Positions 1-6,561 of a stretch of 12,617 nt of DNA are shown in pieces. Position numbers and translations under genes: made by a program. A model generated the notes under the pieces. That model was not told where the DNA came from and made no database searches. It was given only the letters and a program-made list of their open reading frames with translations. Position 1 is the stretch's first letter. Each line of letters opens with the position of its first letter. Source of the DNA: Bacteroidota bacterium (lineage in GTDB: Bacteria; Bacteroidota; Bacteroidia; Flavobacteriales_D; Crocinitomicaceae); assembly GCA_016866415.1 (NCBI GenBank), contig VGML01000046.1:1-12617 (forward strand), given 5' to 3'.

Positions 1-552
1 GGCGAAGTTATACCGATCACTTAGTCCTCTAACAATTACGAATCTATTGTCTTGTATACTAGCTCCACTAATTCTTTTAAAAATATCTGAAGCTTTTGAA
101 TCAGGGGTTTTCTTGAAATTTTCTGCAGTTGTACCATCCACAACCGAAGCACTATTACGTTGCATTCTAATGAGCTCTGTGGTAGATTCTTTGTTTACTT
201 TTTTTGTTACTGTTACACCCTTGCGATCAATTACAAATTTCTCTAATTCAATGTTGACCTCTTTCGACTCATTGTTTTTAAGCACAAATGCATCCAATAA
301 TCTTGTTTTGTATGTTTCTAGTCGAATTTCAAGAATTATTTCCCCAGATTTGACGTTTGAAATTAAGTATTTTCCATTTTCATCACTCACTGCACCAATG
401 CCTGGTTGGCCCTTAACAATTACTTTTGCTCCAATTAATAGTTCGTTTGAGCTATTGTCCTTAATAATTCCAGAAATTTTTGATTCCTGAGCAATAAGTG
501 AGTAAGTAAAGAAAATGGAGAAGGAAAGAATCCAAGATTTTGGCGTAATCAT
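1..552 (-). CDS. TonB-dependent outer-membrane receptor, N-terminal part (cut by window edge)
   Basis: The frame is open from an ATG at 552-550 to the left edge, giving 184 codons with no stop. Residues 1-21 are a signal peptide (hydrophobic core, ending SLIAQ). Residues about 24-105 look like a carboxypeptidase-regulatory-like beta-sandwich (ISGIIKDNSSNELLIGAKV, then GAVSDENGKYLISNVKSG), typical of Bacteroidota receptors. Residues about 130-184 begin the plug domain, with SDIFKRISGASIQDNRFVIV and then RGLSDRYN, a strongly family-specific stretch. The periplasmic plug and outer-membrane barrel should follow outside the window. The family performs TonB/ExbBD-energised import across the outer membrane; the substrate cannot be read from this fragment. 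It lies 122 bases downstream of the giant repeat gene on the same strand. A weak -7-like TTCCTTTG sits at 574-581, without a clear -33 partner. Family is confident; specificity is unknown. Confidence 0.93.
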   Translation of the reverse strand, partial: MITPKSWILSFSIFFTYSLIAQESKISGIIKDNSSNELLIGAKVIVKGQPGIGAVSDENGKYLISNVKSGEIILEIRLETYKTRLLDAFVLKNNESKEVNIELEKFVIDRKGVTVTKKVNKESTTELIRMQRNSASVVDGTTAENFKKTPDSKASDIFKRISGASIQDNRFVIVRGLSDRYNFA

Positions 553-623
553 ATGTTTGCACTTTAATCAATGCAAAGGAACGACCGTTAATTAATCTTC
601 GAATTAATGAAAAGTTAAGGATA

Positions 624-642
624 TATTAAGTTTGGCTTAATA
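624..642 (-). terminator. Possible weak stem-loop terminator after the giant repeat gene
   Basis: TATTAAG (624-630) and CTTAATA (636-642) form a perfect 7-bp inverted repeat around a 5-base loop. It starts 32 bases downstream of the stop codon of the 1591-residue gene. The stem is AT-rich and no good T-tract follows on the minus strand, so it may be a weak terminator, an mRNA 3'-end stabiliser, or chance. Confidence 0.3.
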
Positions 643-674
643 ATTTGGTAACATTGAAAAAGAAGAGGGATTGT

Positions 675-3600
675 TTATTTTCCCCCTCCTTTTGTTGTGG
701 TATTGATTTTTGGCTCAACCTTTGGTTTGTTATCTTTTTCTTTAGGCTTTTCTTCCTTTTTCCCTTCTGTAGGATTTGTTTTATTGGTATTGTTTTGTCC
801 TGGCTTATTAGTAACCTGTGGTTTTGCATTGGGCTTGTTCGTTGTTGGTTTTCCAGCGGATTGTTGAGATTTCTGACCTCCGTTATTACCATTTCCGCCC
901 CCTCCAGAATTGCTGTTTTGCGAGTTCCCTCCTGAAGTTGAACCATTGTTATTATTCGTGTTTCCATTATTGGTGCCGCCCGAATTACTATCCGGTTGAT
1001 TTGATCCACCAACTGTTCCCGAACCACTTGTATTTGAGTTATTCGTATTATTTCCGCTAGAGCCTGAGTTTCCGCTTCCATTCGATTCATCATCTACACT
1101 TCCACTTTGGTCATTGGTTCCATTTGGCCCTCCACTCCCTTGACCTTGACCGTTGTTATCATTTTGGTTGCCGTCGTTGTTTTCCAAACAAGGGCCTTGA
1201 GTTGCGCCAAGCGATTGGTAATATGCCCATTCAGATAAAGTTATTGTCATTGTTGTAGAATTGCCGTTTCTGCCTTGTAATGGTAGACAAATTACCATAG
1301 TCTGAGGAATCGAATCCGTATTATTTTCTGGTTGTTGATAGTTAATCGTATATGACTCAACATCAGTACCACATTCGTTTTGTGCAGATATATTAATGGT
1401 GTTATTTCCCAATGACAGTGTTAAATTAGCTGAAATTGATCCGCTATTATTCGAGAATGAATTTAGAGGCACTCCGTTCACAGATAAATTAATTATAGTG
1501 TTGGAATTAATGTTTAACACTTGAGAAGTAAAGTTTAATTGTGAGTTCGTAGTTGTTGTCCCTGAAACTGGAATTGTAGTTAAATTAATTATAGGTGTTC
1601 GACATACCACATAATTTACCGTAAAAGTTTGATTATCATTTCCGCAAGTGTTCTGAGCTGAAAGGACAAAATTATTAATTCCAGCAGATAATATAACATT
1701 TGCCGTTAACTGATTGCTATTAAAAGTTGTATTTTGAATAACGACTCCATTCAGCTTTAAAGAGATTCCTTGAGAGGAATTCATATTTTGAATTGTAGCT
1801 ATGAATTGATAATTCGGGTTAATAACCGGTTGTGAAGAATTTACAGGGTTATTAATCGAAATAGTAGGTGCCGTGCAATTATCAAAATTAATTGTGAAAT
1901 TCTCGGCGTCATTTCCACAGCTGTTAGCCGCACTTACATAAAAGTTGTTGGCGCCAGGTACTAGGATAACATTAGCTGAAATTTGCCCATTGACCAAAGT
2001 GAAATTAGTTAATGGATTTCCGTTTTGAGTAATACTTAAATTATTTGTATTGTTAACGTTCAAAACGTTCAGAACTAAACTGTAATTTCCTGACGTTGTT
2101 GTCACATTAACATTTTGTGGATTTGAAAGAGTTACGTTTGGCGCAATGCAATTGTTGTAATTAATTGTGGAAGTTTGGACCATGTTTCCACATGAGTTTC
2201 GAGCTGAAATAGAAAATGTGTTGAGCCCAGAGACTAAGTTTACAGTTGCGGAAACAATTCCATTATTGTAAGTTGACCCAGGCACAATATTGCCATTATG
2301 CGTCAATGTAATACCTTGCATGCTAGGCATATTTTGGACAATTGCTTGAAAATTAAAAGAGGAGATATTTACCGAGTTTCCAGGAATACTTGGCTGAGTA
2401 ATACTAACTACAGGCTCGATACAATTATTGTAATTTACATTTAGAAACTTGACATCGCTCCCGCAAGAATTATTCGTTGAAATGGCAATTGTATTATTTC
2501 CAGGAATTAGTTGCAAAGCAGCAGAAAGTGTATTGTTTGAAAAGTTAAAGTTCTTATTCACACCATTTTGTGTGAGTGTTATTCCTAAACTTGTTGAGTT
2601 CGTAATTTGGGCTTGAATGTTTAATTGCCCGTTTGTTGTTGTAATGTTTAATTGTGTTGGATTCGTGAATGAAATTACTGGTGAAATACAATTATCGAAA
2701 TTGATTGTATTTGTTTCAATGTCCACACCACATTCATTTGCAACTGAAATAGTGATTACGTTATTTCCTGGAGTAAGCGATAATGCAGAATTTAATACAC
2801 CATTAACGAATGTAAATGGTTTAGCTTGCCCGTTTTGTTTAAATGTGATCGCATTTGAATTCATGGCGCCTGAAATTGTGGCTTGATAAGCGTATGTTGA
2901 ATTTGTTACTGTTAGGCTAGCGTTGTTTTGACTTGAAACTGTAATTTGAGGAGGGGTACAATTTACCAAATTAAGGTTTGTAGTTTCTGTATCATTCCCA
3001 CAAGCATTGATGGCAGTTAACAACAAGACATTATTACCATTGATTAATGATACATTTGCGTCTAATTGACCATTATTAAAAACAAAAGGTTGATTTTGGC
3101 CATTTAATTTCAAGCTTATTTGTTGGCTATTCGTAATGTTGGTAAGCGCTGCCTTGAAATTATAACTTGAAACATTTACTGTCACACCACTTGCTGTTGG
3201 GTTAATGATTGTTATGTTTGGCGCTATACAATTATTGTAGTTGACAATGATTGTTTCCGAAGAATTCCCACATGACCTAGATGCTGTCAACTTAAAGGTG
3301 TTTATTCCAGGGGAAAGAGCTACTGAACTGGTAAGAATTCCATTGAAATAGGAGTAATTAATAGGAGTTCCATTTTGAGTCAATACAAGCCCATCCGATG
3401 TTGGCATATTTTGAATGTTCGCAGTCAGATTAAAGGCACTGTTGGTAACTGTTTGATTGGTCAAATTTGTAATATCAACGTTAGGTGCTTTACAATCATC
3501 ATATTGAACCACGACTGTTTCAATGTCAGAGCCACAGCTATTAGAGGATGAAATTGTAATGGTGTTTGTTCCTGGAATTAAGATTAACGATGCGTCTACA

Positions 3601-5450
3601 ATTTTTGAAGTATTATTGAAATTAAAAACAGGCACATTTATGTTGTTTAATAATAAATGAATGTCTTGCTTAGCCGGTACATTTTCAACTTTTGCTTTTA
3701 ATGTGACTTGAGGTGAATTCACTACAGAATTCATGATTGGCTGATTGATTGTAATTATAGGTGAGTTACAATTTTGAAAATTTAAGGTTGTTGTCTCACT
3801 ATCCGTTCCACAATTGTTCGTTATGCGAATGGTGATGGTATTGTTCCCGTTTATTAAAACAACGGGTATTTGTAGTTGACCATTATTGTTGGTGTAGTTT
3901 GTTATGTTCACTCCGTTCAATGTGATTTGAAGAGTTCCTGACGACAAGTTAGAAACACTTGCATTAACATTGTAGTTTGGGGAATTTACAGTTGACCCTG
4001 ATGCTGAAGGGGAAGTAATTTGAATATTTGGACTTACACAGTTGTTGTAATTAACAGAAGTTGAAATGCTATTATTACCACATGGATTAGAAAAGTCAAT
4101 TCTAAAATTATTTATCCCTGGTTGTAAAATTACATTCGAAAGTACAACTCCTGAATTAGGATTGAAACTTGGACTACCAAGTAACGAGCCATTTTGATAA
4201 ACAGTAATGTTTGATAAATTTTGAACGTTTGTTAAGAACGCACTTAACGCAAAATTAGGGTTAGTTACTGTTATTTGATTATTCATCGGATTCGTAAAAT
4301 TTCCTGATGGCAAAGTGCAATTTACATAGTTGATGGTGATCGTTTCTGAATCACTTCCACAATTATTACTTGCAGTTATTGTATAATTATTTACTCCTGG
4401 TGTGAGTGTAACTACTGCTTCAAAATTCCGTGTCAATGAATTGTAAGTAAAAGGCAACATCGAGTTATTTACTCCTAAAAAGACAACAGAATTACTTGAA
4501 CTTATATTGTTAACGCTAGCCTGAATTTTAAATGTAGCTTGATTGCTTATTAAATTATTTTGAGTGATTAGGTTAATTATTGGCGCCGGACAATTTGTGA
4601 ATGAATTCGGATTGGTTGTTGTGAAATTTGTATTAGGAGAAGTCGTTCTATCTTCATTTCTTGCGCGTAATCTAAAGTTAATGTACAAAGATGTATAATG
4701 ATACCAGTCACTCTTGGCGCGCACAGGGGAAGATGAAACACCATCAAAATTGTCTTTTAATGTAAATGTGGTTTTATGTTCAACTCCAAGTGTAGTTCTC
4801 TTTCCGATGTGATAGCCCAGACCAAAACCTAAGCTCGGCATAACATTAACCTGATATTTCGAATATCCATCTAAAGGGGTTTCGTATGAATTGTCAAAAT
4901 TGACATTGCTCAGCCCACTTGGTTGATAACCGTATGGTAAAGGAGACATACCTGAAACATCTATGGAAGCCGAGTCAGTTAAGTTTCCATATGTTCGGTT
5001 CCAAGTTAATCCTATTCCGCCGAAGACATAAGGATCCAAACCAGTCTTTTGCGTAATGGCATTTAAGTGAATGGCCAATTCCAAGGCTAAACGATGAACA
5101 TTCGATTTGAAGTTGTGGTAGGTATACCCTGGTCCATTTTGATATCCATAGAGCGCATTGCCTTGGCTTAATCCAGAGAGCGCTGTTGAATCCTTATCCT
5201 GACCGTACCAATTTCCATTTAAATATCTTCCTCTGATGTCAAAAGAAAGGGGTTTTCCATAATTGTAATTATACGATTTGCCAATGGTAATTCCCCAACC
5301 TACTCCTGTTTGGTTTGAAACATCAGTTGACTGCCAAGTTCCACCAAGGTTTAGTCCCCAAAACCATTTTGAGGCATTATCATAATCAACTTTTTGAGCT
5401 TTTAATGAAAATGAACTTAGAAATAAAAGTACAATGTAAAAATTTTTCAT
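675..5450 (-). CDS. Giant exported protein: N-terminal outer-membrane beta-barrel, 12 Cys-paired Ig-like repeats, N/G/S-rich and K/P-rich tail
   Basis: This predicts a 1591-residue protein of unknown function. I chose the ATG at 5450 rather than an in-frame ATG at 5552 because it gives an immediate signal peptide, MKNFYIVLLFLSSFSLKAQ. Residues about 25-265 look like a porin-family beta-barrel: alternating aromatic/Gly strands (WFWGLNLGGTW, GWGITIGKSY, PYVFGGIGLTW, SLGFGLGYHIG) and a final strand YTSLYINFRLR. Residues 287-1373 are twelve tandem Ig-like repeats, each opening with CxxP and closing with GxNxxxIxAxNxCG and a TINY-type strand. The last part resembles bacterial Ig-like or glucodextranase-B-type domains. 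Residues 1384-1421 are a short Cys-bounded module, 1422-1533 an N/G/S-rich linker, and 1534-1591 a Lys/Pro-rich tail. All 26 cysteines lie after the barrel and fall in repeated positions, as expected of an oxidised exported protein. No type IX secretion C-terminal domain is visible. An adhesin or envelope-spacer role is only inference. Confidence 0.88.
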   Translation of the reverse strand: MKNFYIVLLFLSSFSLKAQKVDYDNASKWFWGLNLGGTWQSTDVSNQTGVGWGITIGKSYNYNYGKPLSFDIRGRYLNGNWYGQDKDSTALSGLSQGNALYGYQNGPGYTYHNFKSNVHRLALELAIHLNAITQKTGLDPYVFGGIGLTWNRTYGNLTDSASIDVSGMSPLPYGYQPSGLSNVNFDNSYETPLDGYSKYQVNVMPSLGFGLGYHIGKRTTLGVEHKTTFTLKDNFDGVSSSPVRAKSDWYHYTSLYINFRLRARNEDRTTSPNTNFTTTNPNSFTNCPAPIINLITQNNLISNQATFKIQASVNNISSSNSVVFLGVNNSMLPFTYNSLTRNFEAVVTLTPGVNNYTITASNNCGSDSETITINYVNCTLPSGNFTNPMNNQITVTNPNFALSAFLTNVQNLSNITVYQNGSLLGSPSFNPNSGVVLSNVILQPGINNFRIDFSNPCGNNSISTSVNYNNCVSPNIQITSPSASGSTVNSPNYNVNASVSNLSSGTLQITLNGVNITNYTNNNGQLQIPVVLINGNNTITIRITNNCGTDSETTTLNFQNCNSPIITINQPIMNSVVNSPQVTLKAKVENVPAKQDIHLLLNNINVPVFNFNNTSKIVDASLILIPGTNTITISSSNSCGSDIETVVVQYDDCKAPNVDITNLTNQTVTNSAFNLTANIQNMPTSDGLVLTQNGTPINYSYFNGILTSSVALSPGINTFKLTASRSCGNSSETIIVNYNNCIAPNITIINPTASGVTVNVSSYNFKAALTNITNSQQISLKLNGQNQPFVFNNGQLDANVSLINGNNVLLLTAINACGNDTETTNLNLVNCTPPQITVSSQNNASLTVTNSTYAYQATISGAMNSNAITFKQNGQAKPFTFVNGVLNSALSLTPGNNVITISVANECGVDIETNTINFDNCISPVISFTNPTQLNITTTNGQLNIQAQITNSTSLGITLTQNGVNKNFNFSNNTLSAALQLIPGNNTIAISTNNSCGSDVKFLNVNYNNCIEPVVSITQPSIPGNSVNISSFNFQAIVQNMPSMQGITLTHNGNIVPGSTYNNGIVSATVNLVSGLNTFSISARNSCGNMVQTSTINYNNCIAPNVTLSNPQNVNVTTTSGNYSLVLNVLNVNNTNNLSITQNGNPLTNFTLVNGQISANVILVPGANNFYVSAANSCGNDAENFTINFDNCTAPTISINNPVNSSQPVINPNYQFIATIQNMNSSQGISLKLNGVVIQNTTFNSNQLTANVILSAGINNFVLSAQNTCGNDNQTFTVNYVVCRTPIINLTTIPVSGTTTTNSQLNFTSQVLNINSNTIINLSVNGVPLNSFSNNSGSISANLTLSLGNNTINISAQNECGTDVESYTINYQQPENNTDSIPQTMVICLPLQGRNGNSTTMTITLSEWAYYQSLGATQGPCLENNDGNQNDNNGQGQGSGGPNGTNDQSGSVDDESNGSGNSGSSGNNTNNSNTSGSGTVGGSNQPDSNSGGTNNGNTNNNNGSTSGGNSQNSNSGGGGNGNNGGQKSQQSAGKPTTNKPNAKPQVTNKPGQNNTNKTNPTEGKKEEKPKEKDNKPKVEPKINTTTKGGGK
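678..1187 (-). other. Low-complexity tail-coding segment (N/G/S-rich linker, then K/P-rich end)
   Basis: This encodes residues 1422-1591 of the giant protein. The first part, to about residue 1533, is almost only Asn, Gly, Ser, Thr, Gln and Asp, and should be disordered. The last 58 residues are rich in Lys, Pro, Asn, Thr and Glu (KPTTNKPNAKPQ, then GKKEEKPKEKDNKPK) and end TTTKGGGK. Such a basic, Pro-rich end could contact peptidoglycan, nucleic acid or acidic polysaccharide, but nothing here proves it. The biased composition also creates spurious open frames on both strands at this place. Confidence 0.85.
1188..1301 (-). other. Degenerate 'CHxPPGN...HGDxxGxC'-like module in the giant protein
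   Basis: This encodes residues 1384-1421. The segment reads MVICLPLQGRNGN, then TMTITLSEWAYYQSLGATQGPC. It aligns by eye with the short module common at the end of Bacteroidota surface proteins, roughly ICHxPPGNxxN...TITIsxxAxxAHLxHGDxxGxC. The two flanking cysteines, the GN, the TITLSE-type strand and the final TQGPC are kept. The histidines after the first Cys and in the AHxxHGD part are replaced by Leu and by YYQSLGAT. The comparison rests on remembered pattern knowledge, not on an alignment. Confidence 0.55.
1332..4592 (-). repeat. Twelve tandem Ig-like protein repeats, about 270 bp each
   Basis: Repeats start at residues 287, 378, 471, 561, 653, 741, 831, 921, 1010, 1101, 1192 and 1283, with lengths of 88-93 residues. 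The first cysteine is in CxxP (CPAP, CTLP, CVSP, CNSP, CKAP, CIAP, CTPP, CISP, CIEP, CIAP, CTAP, CRTP). The second is in CG (NNCGSD, NPCGNN, NNCGTD, NSCGSD, RSCGNS, NACGND, NECGVD, NSCGSD, NSCGNM, NSCGND, NTCGND, NECGTD). No other Cys occurs in the block. The copies have diverged in sequence and do not look like recent DNA-level duplications. Repeats 5, 9 and 11 share an NM-x-S-x-x-G turn. Confidence 0.92.
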
Positions 5451-5630
5451 ATCCAGAATTTTAATGAAATCGCCAATTAAATAATTACTCTTCTGTGAAT
5501 TATAAAATGACAATTGTTCAATTTGTTTATTAAAAACTGTGCCAAAAGACACGTAAAAAATAAAATTAAAGAATTAAATTATAAATAAATTTAAAATGTG
5601 ATTAATAATTTGATAATTAGTTGTTTATGT

Positions 5631-5651
5631 TTTTGTTAATGTTTTGTTAAT
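5631..5651. repeat. Short direct repeat just after the YD-protein stop codon
   Basis: TTTTGTTAAT occurs at 5631-5640 and again at 5642-5651, separated by one G. It sits in the 207-base gap between the YD protein and the giant gene. The rest of that gap is very AT-rich; I see no convincing terminator or TAnnTTTG promoter in it. The repeat may simply be compositional. Confidence 0.4.
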
Positions 5652-5657
5652 TCTAGG

Positions 5658-6557
5658 TTATTTAAAATATTGAATATTTTGGAACCTTAAAATTACAAGC
5701 AAATTACTCCCTGCTAATCGTTCAATCGTTGAGCCTAAAAGCTGTGTTTTATTGTCGTATACAATTTGAAGTTCGCCTGTAAAAACAGAGCTGCCAAAAA
5801 TTTTTCGCTCGATTAAATTTCCAAAACTATCGTATTTAAATTGTGCCTCCTTGACTGGCTTTTCAGAGTCATTGTATTGAATTGTCCAAGAAGAAAGTAA
5901 ACCTCTTTCATTGTAGAAAAACTTCTTTTTGTATTCTGCTGAGCCCATTCTCAATTTCTGTATTTCTTCCAATTTATATCCGTCGGCATCCCATGTTTCA
6001 TACTCGTCCATGTATGGTAACCCATAATTGTTGTAGGTAACTTTTTTGAATCCAGATTCCATTTTGAAATACTTCATCGTTTCCTTGTTAATAGAAATAC
6101 TACTCAAAAGATGACCGTTTTCGTCAACAATATCTCGTTTTTGCTCTATTGAAACAACTCTGTTTAAACTATCATATTGATAAATGTATGCCGTTAATCC
6201 TCCGCTCTCAGTTTTGCGGTGCGTAATCAGAAGATTTTTATCATCGTATGCATAATAGTTGACGCTTGTATCTTTTTTTCCTAAATCTGATCTTACTTGA
6301 AAGGTTGAAATCAAATTTCCGGTCGTGTCAAAAGTATATTTAAATGAATCAGAAGATGGTCTCACTACATCACCATCTTTCTTTCTTGAATATTGCCCTT
6401 CAAGTGATTTAATGTGATTGCGTTTAATGAAGCCCCTGTCAAAGAATGGTTTATCAGTGAACGCATCACCAGACAAATTATTGACCATCTGTCCATAGCT
6501 TGACTTTAAGTTCAGCATTAAACCAATAATCCAAAAATATCTTAGTAGTGCTTGCAA
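5658..6557 (-). CDS. Small secreted YD/RHS-repeat-like protein, probable TTG start
   Basis: This encodes 299 residues. The proposed start codon is TTG (6557-6555); the frame has a stop seven codons upstream and no ATG until codon 14. Starting at TTG gives a plausible signal peptide, MQALLRYFWIIGLMLNLKSS then YGQ, while the later ATG would leave only a stub. About seven degenerate YD-type repeats follow: YTFDTTGNLIS (74-84), YAYDDKNLLITH (102-113), YQYDSLNRVVSIE (127-138), VTYNNYGLPYMDE (173-185), FFYNERGLLSSW (213-224), FKYDSFGNLIER (240-251) and IVYDNKTQLLGS (265-276). Such repeats form beta-strand wraps; short secreted versions are common in Bacteroidota and mostly uncharacterised. The gene begins 4 bases after the glyQS stop, so it is probably co-transcribed and perhaps translationally coupled. 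No RHS core or toxin domain is present. Function unknown. Confidence 0.8.
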   Translation of the reverse strand: MQALLRYFWIIGLMLNLKSSYGQMVNNLSGDAFTDKPFFDRGFIKRNHIKSLEGQYSRKKDGDVVRPSSDSFKYTFDTTGNLISTFQVRSDLGKKDTSVNYYAYDDKNLLITHRKTESGGLTAYIYQYDSLNRVVSIEQKRDIVDENGHLLSSISINKETMKYFKMESGFKKVTYNNYGLPYMDEYETWDADGYKLEEIQKLRMGSAEYKKKFFYNERGLLSSWTIQYNDSEKPVKEAQFKYDSFGNLIERKIFGSSVFTGELQIVYDNKTQLLGSTIERLAGSNLLVILRFQNIQYFK

Positions 6558-6561
6558 TAAA

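Noticed and set aside
47..490. A 147-codon plus-strand frame near the left edge
   Set aside because: It lies antisense to the TonB-dependent receptor fragment, whose signal peptide, regulatory-like domain and plug motifs are clear. The plus-strand translation has no recognisable features.
678..830. C-terminus of the giant protein considered as a type IX secretion sorting domain
   Set aside because: The end is Lys/Pro-rich and disordered. It lacks the beta-rich C-terminal domain with a Gly-rich turn and a final Lys-containing strand typical of type IX cargo.
626..1093. A 155-codon open frame on the minus strand, and shorter plus-strand frames, across the tail of the giant gene
   Set aside because: They overlap a well-supported reading frame in which the N/G/S-rich tail follows directly from the repeats. 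Biased codon composition there removes stops in other frames. Their translations show no domain or signal peptide.
1332..4592. Regular spacing of about 270 bp considered as a CRISPR-like or recent satellite array
   Set aside because: The periodicity is at the protein level in one long frame. DNA copies are diverged, and there are no short identical repeats with unique spacers.
5451..5552. Upstream in-frame ATG at 5552 as the start of the giant gene
   Set aside because: It would place 34 mostly polar residues before the signal peptide. Starting at 5450 puts the signal peptide at the N-terminus.
5658..6557. YD protein considered as an RHS toxin or polymorphic toxin fragment
   Set aside because: It has only about seven degenerate YD motifs, no conserved RHS core, no C-terminal toxin domain and no neighbouring immunity gene. 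Its length and signal peptide fit a small stand-alone secreted protein.
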